Assembly: GCA_964636575.1 (NCBI GenBank)
Contig: CAZWSE010000044.1
Location: forward strand, 1-28,045
Reading direction: 5' to 3'
Source of the DNA: CAZWSE01 sp964636575
GTDB lineage: Bacteria > Pseudomonadota > Alphaproteobacteria > Rhodobacterales > Rhodobacteraceae
Length of the DNA: 28,045 nucleotides
Part shown: piece after piece, positions 1 through 7,483 of the stretch
How the letters are laid out: each line of letters starts with the position of its first letter
Numbering within the stretch: position 1 is the stretch's first letter
Position numbers and translations under genes: made by a program
The notes under the pieces: model-generated
The model's input: the letters and a program-made list of their open reading frames with translations, nothing else
Told to the model about the DNA's origin: nothing
Databases searched by the model: none

Positions 1-58
1 GCAAGGTTCGTCAAAAAATCACCTAACGCCCTATAATAAAAGGATAATAAATGATGTT

Positions 59-135
59 TGGTAGGCCCGGCAGGACTTGAACCCGCAACCAAAGCGTTAT
101 GAGCGCTCTGCTCTAACCAGTTGAGCTACAGGCCC
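59..135 (-). tRNA. tRNA with CAU anticodon, probably tRNA-Ile2 (lysidine type)
   Basis: The minus strand folds as a complete 77-nt tRNA. The acceptor stem starts GGGCCTG at 135 and pairs with CGGGCCT (69-63), including a G1-U72 wobble. The D arm contains AGCTCAACTGGTTAGAGC, the anticodon loop is CTCATAA with anticodon CAT, and the T loop is in GGGTTCAAGTCC. The CCA end is encoded at 61-59. A CAU tRNA may be elongator Met, initiator Met or Ile2. It lacks the C1-A72 mismatch of initiators, and its body resembles alphaproteobacterial Ile2 rather than elongator Met as I remember them. The Ile2 identity, read after lysidine modification by TilS, is therefore an inference. Confidence 0.93.
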
Positions 136-146
136 GCCATATCGTG

Positions 147-175
147 TTGCTAGGCAAGCGCGGTGCCGCCGTCAA
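147..175 (-). promoter_or_regulatory. Possible sigma70-type promoter of the tRNA
   Basis: On the minus strand TTGACG (175-170) is followed after 17 nt by TAGCAA (152-147), about 11 nt before the mature tRNA 5' end at 135. The -35 match is good (5 of 6) and the -10 match weak (3 of 6). Its position is right for a tRNA promoter. The rest of 136-267 separates the tRNA from purM and holds nothing else I recognise. Confidence 0.4.
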
Positions 176-267
176 GACCAACCTCGCAACAGGGCGTTGC
201 AAGGGGGGGCGCAATGCTCTAATCCCGCGCCCAAACGTGCCCCATTTCTGGCCAAGGAGCTCTGCCA

Positions 268-1314
268 ATGACCAATCCGAAAAACGGGATCACCTATGCG
301 GATGCAGGTGTGGACATTGATGCAGGCAATGCGCTTGTGGACCGGATCAAGCCTGCGGCCAAACGCACCAACCGCTCGGGCGTGATGTCAGGTCTTGGCG
401 GGTTCGGGGCCTTGTTTGATCTCAAAGACGCAGGCTATTCGGACCCGATCTTGGTGGGGGCCACGGACGGTGTCGGTACAAAACTGCGGATCGCAATCGA
501 TACCGGCAATGTGGACGGCGTTGGTATCGATCTGGTGGCGATGTGCGTCAATGACTTGGTCTGCCAAGGTGCAGAGCCATTGTTTTTCCTAGATTATTTT
601 GCGACGGGCAAGCTGGATACAGACACAGCCGCACGGATCATCGAAGGCATTGCCGAAGGCTGTGTGCAATCGGGCTGTGCGCTGATCGGTGGCGAAACCG
701 CCGAAATGCCCGGCATGTACCCCGAAGGCGATTTCGATCTGGCAGGGTTCTCTGTCGGCGCGATGGAACGTGGCGCAGCCTTGCCCGCAGGCGTTCAAGA
801 CGGGGATGTTCTGCTTGGGCTTGGGTCTAGCGGTGTGCACTCAAACGGCTATTCACTGGTGCGCAAGCTGGTTGAAATGTCCGGTTTGGGATGGGACGCA
901 GATTGCCCGTTCGGGGCGGGATCATTGGGTGAGGCCTTGCTGACCCCGACGCGGCTATATGTGACGCAAAGTCTGGCGGCCATACGGGCAGGGGGCGTGC
1001 ATGCGCTGGCCCATATTACCGGCGGCGGGCTGACAGAAAACCTGCCGCGCGTGTTGCCGGACGACATGGGCGCCGAGATTAACCTTGATGCGTGGCAAAT
1101 GCCGCCTGTTTTCAAGTGGATGAGCGAAGTAGGCGGAATTGCAGAGACAGAAATGCTGAAAACCTTCAACTGCGGGATCGGGATGATCCTGGTGGTGTCC
1201 GCCGATCGGGCTGAAGCCTTAACTGCGGTTCTTGAAGGAGCCGGCGAAACGGTGTCTCAAATTGGCCTCGTAAACCGCACATCTTCTATTCAATACTCAG
1301 GCACACTCTCGTGA
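268..1314 (+). CDS. purM: Phosphoribosylformylglycinamidine cyclo-ligase (AIR synthetase)
   Basis: This cytoplasmic enzyme carries out the fifth step of purine synthesis, the ATP-dependent closure of FGAM to AIR. The 348-aa product has the family's usual length. It shows the N-terminal ITYADAGVDI start, the glycine-rich SGLGGFGALFDL (41-52), the DGVGTK loop (67-72) and GGETAEMPGMY (about 141-151), all typical of the PurM/ATP-binding fold. A clear AGGAG sits 8 nt before the ATG. The stop codon overlaps the GTG start of purN by 4 nt (GTGA), so translation of the two is probably coupled. The purM-purN pairing is common in bacteria. Identification is secure. Confidence 0.97.
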   Translation: MTNPKNGITYADAGVDIDAGNALVDRIKPAAKRTNRSGVMSGLGGFGALFDLKDAGYSDPILVGATDGVGTKLRIAIDTGNVDGVGIDLVAMCVNDLVCQGAEPLFFLDYFATGKLDTDTAARIIEGIAEGCVQSGCALIGGETAEMPGMYPEGDFDLAGFSVGAMERGAALPAGVQDGDVLLGLGSSGVHSNGYSLVRKLVEMSGLGWDADCPFGAGSLGEALLTPTRLYVTQSLAAIRAGGVHALAHITGGGLTENLPRVLPDDMGAEINLDAWQMPPVFKWMSEVGGIAETEMLKTFNCGIGMILVVSADRAEALTAVLEGAGETVSQIGLVNRTSSIQYSGTLS

Positions 1315-1922
1315 CAAAACGGGTCGCCATTCTGATTTCGGGGGGCGGATCGAACATGGTGCGCTTGTGCGAAAGCATGACAGGCGATCACCCTGCGCGG
1401 CCGTGTTTGGTGTTGTCCAATACAGATCAAGCGGGCGGTTTGGAAAAAGCCGCAGCGATGGGCATTGAAACCGCCGTTGTCGATCACAGACCATTCGGAG
1501 AAGATCGGGCTGCTTTTGAAAAGGCGTTGATGAAACCCCTTCTGGCCGCAAAAACGGACATCATTTGTCTTGCAGGCTTTATGCGGGTCCTTACGGAAGG
1601 CTTCGTGTCACAGTGGCAAGGCCGGATGCTAAATGTGCATCCGTCGTTGCTGCCAAAGTACCGAGGACTAAAAACCCATGCCCGCGCGATTGCGGCAGGC
1701 GATAAAACGCATGGGTGTACCGTTCATTTGGTGACACCTGCGTTGGATGAAGGACCGGTTTTGGGGCAAGCCGAGGTACCTATTTTGCCGGACGACACAG
1801 CGGAAGAGTTGGCGGCACGGGTGCTTGTTCAAGAGCACCGTTTGTACCCCGAGGCTTTGCGCCGCTTTGCATCTGGGGACCGACAACGGTTCTCATTACC
1901 TGCGGTCGAAGACGCGTCCTGA
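1311..1922 (+). CDS. purN: Phosphoribosylglycinamide formyltransferase (GAR transformylase)
   Basis: PurN transfers a formyl group from 10-formyltetrahydrofolate to GAR, the third step of purine synthesis, in the cytoplasm. The 203-aa protein has the phosphate-binding LISGGGSNM near the N terminus. The family's catalytic triad is visible as N108, H110 (in LNVHPSLLPKYRGL) and D146 (in TPALDEGPVLGQ), matching E. coli N106/H108/D144. The start is GTG at 1311, overlapping the purM stop in a GTGA arrangement, and no separate ribosome-binding site is needed. The gene ends before an 85-bp gap that leads into rnd. Confidence 0.97.
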   Translation: MTKRVAILISGGGSNMVRLCESMTGDHPARPCLVLSNTDQAGGLEKAAAMGIETAVVDHRPFGEDRAAFEKALMKPLLAAKTDIICLAGFMRVLTEGFVSQWQGRMLNVHPSLLPKYRGLKTHARAIAAGDKTHGCTVHLVTPALDEGPVLGQAEVPILPDDTAEELAARVLVQEHRLYPEALRRFASGDRQRFSLPAVEDAS

Positions 1923-2007
1923 ACAGACTTCTGTTTGCTTTTGCACCTTTATGCAGTATCAGACGGCAGTACGGTGGGCCTGACATGGCAAAAAGAAGAA
2001 CAATAAT

Positions 2008-3165
2008 ATGAGAACTCTCACCACGACGGCTGAACTGGCCGAGTATTGTGACGCAGCAAAACGCTGCCCTTATGTGACAGTCGACACGGAATTTCTGCGA
2101 GAGCGGACCTATTACTCCAAGCTGTGCCTTATCCAGATCGCGATGCCTGGTGAAACCGATGAAGGGGCCGTTCTAGTGGACCCATTGGTGGATGATATGT
2201 CGCTTGAGCCGCTGTATGAGTTGTTCAGAGACACGTCCGTCGTAAAGGTGTTCCATGCCGCCCGACAGGATTTGGAAATTTTCTTTGTAGATGCAGGCGT
2301 TTTCCCTGAACCGCTGTTTGACACGCAAGTGGCCGCAATGGTCTGCGGGTTTGGGGATCAGGCAGGATACGAGACGCTTGTACGCAAAATCGCGAAAGCG
2401 CCGCTCGATAAGACCTCGCGCTTCACGGATTGGTCACGCAGACCGCTTAGCGATGCGCAAAAGACCTATGCACTGGCGGATGTAACGCACCTGCGGCAAA
2501 TCTACGAATTTTTGGCCGCTGAGCTGGACAAAACCGGGCGTGCACGGTGGGTGAAAGAAGAGCTGAAGATCCTGACCAGCCCAGACACTTATTCTGCGGT
2601 GCCGGATCAAGCATGGAAGCGGGTGAAAACACGCACCAACTCGCCCAAATTTCTGGCGATCGTGCGAGAGCTCGCCGCGTTTCGGGAAAGCTATGCGCAG
2701 GCCCGCAATATCCCGCGCAACCGTGTCTATAAAGACGATGCCTTGGTGGAACTGGCGTCGACGAAGCCGAAGGACCACGGTGATTTAAGTCGGTCTCGGT
2801 TGTTGCTGCGTGAGGCGCGCAAGGGCGATATCGCAGATGGCATTCTTGCGGCTGTGGCCAAGGGGCTAAGCTGCCCGTCTGAAGACATGCCAAAAGTCAG
2901 CAATCCCAAGGCGTCTCAACAGGTGAACCCTGCGCTCGCAGACTTGCTGCGTGTGTTGCTGAAAGCCAAGACAGAGAGCGCAGGCGTTGCAGCCAAACTG
3001 ATTGCACCAGCCGCCGATCTCGATGCGATTGCGTCCGGCGAAAGAGATGTTTCAGCCCTAAAGGGGTGGCGGCGCGAAGTTTTTGGAGACGATGCCCTGC
3101 GGCTTTGCGATGGTGAAATCGCGCTCACTGCCGAGGGCGCTCAAGTCAAAATCGTAGAGGTTTGA
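2008..3165 (+). CDS. rnd: Ribonuclease D
   Basis: RNase D is a 3'-5' exoribonuclease that trims tRNA and other stable RNA precursors. The 385-aa protein has a DEDDy exonuclease domain followed by an HRDC nucleic-acid-binding domain. Exo I is VDTEFLRERTYYSKLCLIQ with D26 and E28. Exo II is VFHAARQDLEIF with D88. Exo III is YALADVTHL with Y154 and D158. The HRDC part lies at about residues 205-285 (FLAIVRELAAFRESYAQ and following), and the rest is a less conserved C-terminal extension. The start is preceded by a purine-rich AAAAAGAAGAACAA. It lies 85 bp after purN and runs convergently into the lipoprotein gene, with 6 bp between stop codons. Confidence 0.95.
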   Translation: MRTLTTTAELAEYCDAAKRCPYVTVDTEFLRERTYYSKLCLIQIAMPGETDEGAVLVDPLVDDMSLEPLYELFRDTSVVKVFHAARQDLEIFFVDAGVFPEPLFDTQVAAMVCGFGDQAGYETLVRKIAKAPLDKTSRFTDWSRRPLSDAQKTYALADVTHLRQIYEFLAAELDKTGRARWVKEELKILTSPDTYSAVPDQAWKRVKTRTNSPKFLAIVRELAAFRESYAQARNIPRNRVYKDDALVELASTKPKDHGDLSRSRLLLREARKGDIADGILAAVAKGLSCPSEDMPKVSNPKASQQVNPALADLLRVLLKAKTESAGVAAKLIAPAADLDAIASGERDVSALKGWRREVFGDDALRLCDGEIALTAEGAQVKIVEV

Positions 3166-3171
3166 GCAGAC

Positions 3172-3681
3172 CTAACGGCGCGCGGCTTTGGTGTTGCGCG
3201 CGGCTTGGACTTGGATGGTGCGCACACCTTCCAGATCTTGATTGGTAAGGGCACGGGCAACCGTCACTTTGCGGGTGCGCTCGGTGCCGACAGGTTGTGG
3301 GCGTGCGGGCTTGAGAACCTCAAACCGGTAGGCGAGCACGCCGTCCACGGCCTTACCATCTTCGCTGACAGGGATCAGCCTGACATCATAGGGGCCTTGT
3401 TGCGCGGCTGTGCCTGTTGCGCGAATGATCGCGCCTGCGTCTGTTCGTTCGATAACAAGCGTATCAACCACATCAATCGGGGTGCCTTGGTATGGAAGCT
3501 CTGACCGTCTGAGTCTGCGTTTGGTGGGAAGCAGTGGATTGGTTTGTGTCGTCGTTTGTTCGGCCTGCGGCACGTCGCGGCCATTTCCGAACCAGTTAAA
3601 GGGGTTCACGCGGCTGTCGCGAAACCCGCATCCGGTTACAAGAGAGCCCGCCAGAAGAACTGCGATTACTGATTTGGTCAT
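3172..3681 (-). CDS. Small putative lipoprotein, unknown function
   Basis: A 169-aa protein with a short hydrophobic signal (MTKSVIAVLLAGSL) ending in the lipobox VTGC, so the mature protein would start at C18 and be attached to a membrane. The mature part is basic, with a motif FNWFGNGRD and a beta-rich body (for example VIERTDAGAIIRATG). I do not recognise a named domain. Similar small lipoproteins are common in Rhodobacteraceae, but I cannot assign a role. The ATG at 3681 places the signal peptide normally; an in-frame GTG at 3693 would add four residues. It is transcribed divergently from sufE and ends 6 bp from the rnd stop. Confidence 0.8.
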   Translation of the reverse strand: MTKSVIAVLLAGSLVTGCGFRDSRVNPFNWFGNGRDVPQAEQTTTQTNPLLPTKRRLRRSELPYQGTPIDVVDTLVIERTDAGAIIRATGTAAQQGPYDVRLIPVSEDGKAVDGVLAYRFEVLKPARPQPVGTERTRKVTVARALTNQDLEGVRTIQVQAARNTKAARR

Positions 3682-3812
3682 GCCCGTCGCCACCGTTTTT
3701 TGTCTTTGGGTATTGCTAGCCTATTGGACTGGTCTTGAAAAGCGGGAAGGCAGTACTGGACGTTTTTGGCCCAGCGGCCTACCTGTGTCCCTGTTGAGAC
3801 GAAGGGTAAAAG

Positions 3813-4220
3813 ATGGCCAGCGCTGCATTTGAAGAAATTGTCGAAGATTTCGAGTTTTTGGACGATTGGGAAGACCGGTACCGCTATGTGATCGATCAGG
3901 GCAAGGCCTTGGCGCCCTTTGAGGAGGCTTTGAAAGTGCCAGCACTTAAGGTGGATGGATGCGCCAGTCAGGTCTGGCTGCATCCGGTCATTGAGGAGGG
4001 TGTGTTCCGCTTTGACGGAGACAGTGATGCCATGATCGTGCGCGGCCTGATTGCTGTCTTGCGGCGCTTGTACAACGGGTTGTCTTTGGCAGAGGTGCGT
4101 GCCGTTGATGCGCCCGCTGAATTGGCGCGGCTTGGTTTGAACGATCACTTGTCCGCCCAACGGTCAAACGGGCTTCGGTCTATGATCGAGCGTATTCAGC
4201 AGGTTGCGGCCGCTGCGTGA
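3813..4220 (+). CDS. sufE: SufE family Fe-S cluster assembly protein
   Basis: SufE accepts sulfur as persulfide from the cysteine desulfurase SufS and passes it on for Fe-S cluster assembly in the cytoplasm. The 135-aa protein has the typical length. The N-terminal part shows FEEIVEDFEFLDDWEDRYRY. The active-site cysteine is C50 in LKVDGCASQVWL, equivalent to E. coli C51. An AAGGGTAAAAG ribosome-binding region precedes the ATG. The gene stands alone here, apart from a suf operon, which is usual in this group. It is followed by GC-rich hairpins shared with the convergent DUF1638 gene. Confidence 0.95.
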   Translation: MASAAFEEIVEDFEFLDDWEDRYRYVIDQGKALAPFEEALKVPALKVDGCASQVWLHPVIEEGVFRFDGDSDAMIVRGLIAVLRRLYNGLSLAEVRAVDAPAELARLGLNDHLSAQRSNGLRSMIERIQQVAAAA

Positions 4221-4254
4221 TCTAATTGTGCTGCGCACGCGATTGTTAAGGGAC

Positions 4255-4312
4255 AGGGGCTTTGCCCCTCGCGGCGGGGCCGCTCACCCCAAGGTATTTT
4301 CTCCAATGAGAA
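4255..4312. terminator. Tandem GC hairpins plus recurring intergenic motif between convergent genes
   Basis: Between the stops of sufE (+) and the DUF1638 gene (-) lie two perfect hairpins. The first is AGGGGC-TTT-GCCCCT (4255-4269) and the second GCGGC-GGG-GCCGC (4271-4283). They are followed by CCCCAAGGTATTTTCTCC and ATGAGAA. The position suggests termination for one or both genes. The GTATTTT...ATGA part resembles a second copy after purC. Confidence 0.5.
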
Positions 4313-4963
4313 TTAAAGTGCGCTGAGATGCGTTTGCAGATCCCCGTAGCCGGTGAATCTGCGTTCAAACGCAAGCCCGAGCCGATCTGCGCAGGCTTTG
4401 GCTTTTTCGGTGAGTTGCGGGTCATCCACTTGCGCTTGATAGACCAGTTTCGTGTAGTTGCCGAAGTACATATCGCGCAGTTCGGGGTGACGGTCTAAGC
4501 CGATGGGTTTCCAGACGAAGGCATCGAACTGTTTGACCAGAAAGTCGGTCAGATAAAAGGCCGTAAATTCGGTTTCACTGCGTTCTGCAAAGGTTTGATT
4601 TCCCTCAAAGAATGAATAGCAATGTGGGCCTTCGACCATCTTTACGCCCAGCTTTTCGCAGGCGGCTTGCAGCAACCCGCCTGTACCGCAATCCGCATAA
4701 ACCACAAAGATATCGTGGTAGTGGGCTTTGTGTTTCTGAACGGCTGCCACAACCGCGTCTGTGATTTTCTCGGGGTGGTTATGGTAGCTTGCGGGCAGGC
4801 AGGTCAGTTCAAGATGGGTCCACCCATTGAGCGCAATCAGATCGAGGATCTCGCGCGCCAATGCCCCGCAGGCGATCAAAAGCACTTTGCCTGATTTGGT
4901 GGTCAGGTCGGCGCCCTGTTCCCATAGGGTCGCGTCATCGGGAAGGCTTTGCCCTTCGGTCAC
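4313..4963 (-). CDS. DUF1638 protein linked to split methionine synthase
   Basis: A 216-aa cytoplasmic protein of the DUF1638 family. Conserved-looking cysteines are in LLIACGALAREI, VVYADCGTGGLL and VEGPHCYSFF; with several histidines they could bind a metal or cofactor, but this is not established. It is the last gene of the methionine-synthase cluster. I chose the GTG at 4963 because it overlaps the stop of the cobalamin-protein gene by 4 nt (GTGA), the same arrangement as purM/purN. An in-frame ATG at 4996 would add 11 residues and overlap the upstream gene by 37 nt. The context suggests a role in corrinoid methyl transfer, perhaps in assembly, reactivation or cofactor handling; this is inference. 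Confidence 0.85.
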   Translation of the reverse strand: MTEGQSLPDDATLWEQGADLTTKSGKVLLIACGALAREILDLIALNGWTHLELTCLPASYHNHPEKITDAVVAAVQKHKAHYHDIFVVYADCGTGGLLQAACEKLGVKMVEGPHCYSFFEGNQTFAERSETEFTAFYLTDFLVKQFDAFVWKPIGLDRHPELRDMYFGNYTKLVYQAQVDDPQLTEKAKACADRLGLAFERRFTGYGDLQTHLSAL

Positions 4964-5658
4964 GCGCTCATTTGGTTGTGTTTGCGGGCGACCCATTCTT
5001 TGGCCGTTTCAACAGCGACAGCTGCATCGCGGCAGTATGCGTCTGCGCCAATGGCTTTGCTGAATTCTTCGTTCAAGGGCGCGCCGCCGACCAGCACAAT
5101 GTAGTTTTCGCGAATGCCTTGTTCGACCATCGTGTCGATGACGACCTTCATGTAGGGCATCGTGGTGGTCAAAAGCGCGGACATGCCAAGGATATCAGGG
5201 CCTTCTGTTTCCAACGCCTCAAGATAGCCTTCGACGGCATTGTTGATGCCAAGGTCGACCACTTCGAAACCGGCGCCTTCCATCATCATACCAACGAGGT
5301 TTTTGCCAATGTCGTGAATGTCGCCTTTTACGGTGCCGATAACCATCTTGCCGACACGCGGAGCGCCCGTTTCGGCCAGCAGCGGTTTCAGGATCGCCAT
5401 GCCACCCTTCATTGCGTTCGCGGCGAGCAGAACCTCTGGAACGAACAAGATGCCGTCACGAAAATCTGCGCCAACGATTGTCATGCCGCCGACCAATGCT
5501 TTGGTCAGGATGTCGTAGGGGGCCCATTTGCGTTCAAGAAGGATGTTCACACCTTCTTCGATTTCCTCTTTGAGGCCATCGTAGAGGTCGTCAAACATTT
5601 GCTGAACAAGTTCTTCGTCGTCCAGATCGGCCAGGATGATGTCGTCTTCGTCTGACAT
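4960..5658 (-). CDS. Cobalamin-binding (corrinoid) protein, MetH B12 module
   Basis: This 232-aa protein matches the cap and B12-binding domains of methionine synthase as a free-standing polypeptide. Residues about 15-95 form the helical cap (VPEVLLAANAM at 73-83). The Rossmann-like domain carries the DxHxxG motif in GDIHDIGKN, with D113, H115 (the lower axial ligand of cobalamin) and G118. GMSALLTTTMPYMKVVID and VLVGGAPLN follow as expected. An AAGGA lies 8 nt before the ATG. It sits 139 bp downstream of the homocysteine methyltransferase gene and overlaps the DUF1638 gene. It would carry the methyl group between a methyl-tetrahydrofolate enzyme encoded elsewhere and homocysteine. Confidence 0.93.
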   Translation of the reverse strand: MSDEDDIILADLDDEELVQQMFDDLYDGLKEEIEEGVNILLERKWAPYDILTKALVGGMTIVGADFRDGILFVPEVLLAANAMKGGMAILKPLLAETGAPRVGKMVIGTVKGDIHDIGKNLVGMMMEGAGFEVVDLGINNAVEGYLEALETEGPDILGMSALLTTTMPYMKVVIDTMVEQGIRENYIVLVGGAPLNEEFSKAIGADAYCRDAAVAVETAKEWVARKHNQMSA

Positions 5659-5797
5659 AGTACAGTCCTTCGTGGGGCAAACGCGCCGCGTTGATTATGC
5701 CTTAGCTTGTGGCAAAATGCTGTTAAGATGTTCCTACAATTGCGACATTGGCCGTTCTGGGACCGACGTATGCCATTGTATGCGCCTCTTTTTTACC

Positions 5798-6811
5798 CTA
5801 CGCGCGCGATCTGCGGCGGGTGCGTCTCGCTTTGGGTTCATCGGCGCCGGTCCCGTCTGTTGCAGACGAAAACGCGCCCAGCTTTGCCGAAATTTGCTCA
5901 AGCGTTGGGGGTGCCATTTTGGGGCGTTTATCCAGTGCTTCGCGCATCTTTTCCAAGTGCTCTGGCATTGTGCCGCAACAGCCGCCGATGACTTGTGCGC
6001 CGCAATCGCGGGCAAGGGCTGCATAATCAGCCATAAGCTCGGGCGTGCCGTCGTAGTGAATGTGCCCATCATGGTATTTCGGGATACCTGCGTTGCCTTT
6101 GGCGATGACGGGTCGTGTTGTTCCAGCGGCGGCAAAGCCAAGAACGGTGCGCAACAAGTCAGATGCCCCTGTACCGCAGTTGGCCCCGAAGGCCAGCGGT
6201 GGATTGGGCAGTTTCTCGACCATTTTCACCATGTCAGCGGATGTAACGCCCATCATGGTGCGGCCTGCGGTGTCAAAGCTCATGGTGCCGCACCAGTCTA
6301 TTCCAGCCAGAGCAAAGCCTTCCGCGGCGGCGATGTATTCTTCGGGTGCAGAAATGGTTTCCAGCCAAAGCACATCTGCGCCACCTGCTTTCAACCCGTC
6401 GGCTTGTTCGTGAAACATCTCAACGGCCGAACTGTGAGACAGGGCACCAATGGGTTCCATAATCTCGCCCGTTGGGCCAACCGATCCTGCAACCACAACG
6501 GTACGACCGGATGCATCCGCAACGTCGCGGCCGATTTCAGCAGAAATGCGCGACAGCTCATGCGCCCGTTTTTCAGCGCCATGCAGTTTCAACCGCGAGG
6601 CGTTGCCGCCAAAACTGTTGGTCAGAAACAGATCAGAACCGGCATCAACAGCGCCTTTGTAGAGCGTTTTGATCTTGTCTGGGTGTTCGTCGTTCCAAAG
6701 CTCAGGGGCGTCGCCGGACATCAGGCCCATGTTGAACAGGTTGGTGCCTGTCGCACCGTCTGCAAGGATAGGGTTCCCGGAGGCCAAAAGAGTTTTGAAA
6801 ACGTTCGTCAT
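5798..6811 (-). CDS. Homocysteine S-methyltransferase, MetH N-terminal module (BHMT-like)
   Basis: A 337-aa zinc-dependent methyltransferase that transfers a methyl group to homocysteine to form methionine. It has the family start ILADGATGTNLF and VVAGSVGPTGE. The three zinc-binding cysteines are C212 in GANCGTG and C278/C279 in GGCCGTMPEH. Database names often call it betaine-homocysteine methyltransferase. The next gene being a MetH-type corrinoid protein argues that it is instead the homocysteine module of a split methionine synthase, as reported for related Phaeobacter. A basic tail (KARRTRRRSRA) ends the protein. A 182-bp gap separates it from the zeta-inhibitor gene upstream. Confidence 0.9.
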   Translation of the reverse strand: MTNVFKTLLASGNPILADGATGTNLFNMGLMSGDAPELWNDEHPDKIKTLYKGAVDAGSDLFLTNSFGGNASRLKLHGAEKRAHELSRISAEIGRDVADASGRTVVVAGSVGPTGEIMEPIGALSHSSAVEMFHEQADGLKAGGADVLWLETISAPEEYIAAAEGFALAGIDWCGTMSFDTAGRTMMGVTSADMVKMVEKLPNPPLAFGANCGTGASDLLRTVLGFAAAGTTRPVIAKGNAGIPKYHDGHIHYDGTPELMADYAALARDCGAQVIGGCCGTMPEHLEKMREALDKRPKMAPPTLEQISAKLGAFSSATDGTGADEPKARRTRRRSRA

Positions 6812-6892
6812 ATGCGGCCCCGAGTTTGGATGTATTGCGTGTCGCGCTTAAGCGCGTGTTTCACGCGAGGCTTTATGACGCAAATTGATAAT

Positions 6893-6911
6893 ATTCATCA
6901 TCGTTATGAAT
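6893..6911. promoter_or_regulatory. Inverted repeat upstream of the methionine-synthase cluster
   Basis: ATTCAT and ATGAAT form a perfect 6-bp inverted repeat with a 7-bp spacer, in an AT-rich patch about 82-100 bp upstream of the homocysteine methyltransferase start. Such a site could be an operator for a transcription factor. The regulator is unknown and the match could be chance. Confidence 0.3.
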
Positions 6912-6932
6912 TTTGATCACATTTGAATCAGG

Positions 6933-6965
6933 AAGCCCGCAGAAAGGTGTACTCTCCACGGGCTT
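6933..6965 (-). terminator. Hairpin after the zeta-inhibitor gene, possible terminator
   Basis: AAGCCCG (6933-6939) and CGGGCTT (6959-6965) form a 7-bp stem that can extend inward with wobble pairs to about 14 bp around a 5-nt loop. It lies 29 bp after the stop of the minus-strand zeta gene. A strong T-run is lacking, so intrinsic termination is uncertain. Confidence 0.4.
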
Positions 6966-6993
6966 TCCAGTGTCTTAACAGGCGAGGTGGCCT

Positions 6994-7308
6994 TTATGTT
7001 TCGTCCAGCATTTGGGCTTTCGCTTCAGACATGAGCTTGGCCATTTGTGCGCGGATGGTTTGCTCGTCCGCCTTGTCACCAAGATCGCCTGCGACCTTGC
7101 GAAACACGTCTTCATCGCCAGCTTCTTCAAAATCCGACACAACGACCTCTTTCGCGTAAGCATCGGCGTCATCGCCGGATTTGCCGAGCAAACCAGCAGC
7201 CCATAGACCCAGAAGTTTGTTCCGGCGGGCTTCAGCCTTGAATTGCATTTCAGAATCGTGGGCGAATTTGGCCTCAAAGGCGTTTTCACGATCGTCAAAG
7301 GTGCTCAT
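6994..7308 (-). CDS. F1F0-ATP synthase zeta subunit (DUF1476 ATPase inhibitor)
   Basis: A 104-aa protein of the DUF1476 family, whose Paracoccus member is the zeta subunit that blocks ATP hydrolysis by the F1 motor. The N-terminal STFDDRENAFEAKFAHDSEM is the family hallmark and corresponds to the inhibitory region. LLGLWAAGLLGKSGDDADAY and a helical C-terminal half follow. The start is the ATG at 7308, where this family motif begins; upstream in-frame codons to 7353 are unlikely to be used. GAAAGGA lies about 10 nt upstream. It is transcribed divergently from purC. The family assignment is firm, and the inhibitor role is taken from relatives. Confidence 0.94.
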   Translation of the reverse strand: MSTFDDRENAFEAKFAHDSEMQFKAEARRNKLLGLWAAGLLGKSGDDADAYAKEVVVSDFEEAGDEDVFRKVAGDLGDKADEQTIRAQMAKLMSEAKAQMLDET

Positions 7309-7483
7309 ATGAAGGGGTCCTTTCATTGGCATTGCGTTGATCTTCATATGCAACCCCTTTGCATCCAGTGCAAGGGTGGCTGCGATGTTGTCTGGGATAC
7401 TTGCAGGCCTTTGGGGGTTGGACTAAGAGACCACAACGGAGATTGAAGACTGCTCTTCTCTCCATATCCGAAAAGGACACAGC

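Noticed and set aside
59..135. Initiator tRNA-fMet
   Set aside because: Position 1-72 can pair as G-U and the anticodon arm lacks the three G-C pairs (GGG/CCC) typical of initiators.
4861..5655. 264-codon plus-strand open frame opposite the corrinoid protein gene
   Set aside because: Antisense to a protein with a clear DxHxxG B12 motif; no plausible family.
5636..6916. 426-codon plus-strand open frame opposite the homocysteine methyltransferase gene
   Set aside because: Its translation is rich in Cys, His and Arg with no recognisable domain, and it lies antisense to a clear zinc methyltransferase. It is a by-product of codon bias.
6812..6993. Possible SAM, SAH or cobalamin riboswitch before the methionine-synthase cluster
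   Set aside because: No conserved cores of SAM-II, SAM/SAH, SAH or cobalamin riboswitches were recognised; only a short inverted repeat and a hairpin are present.
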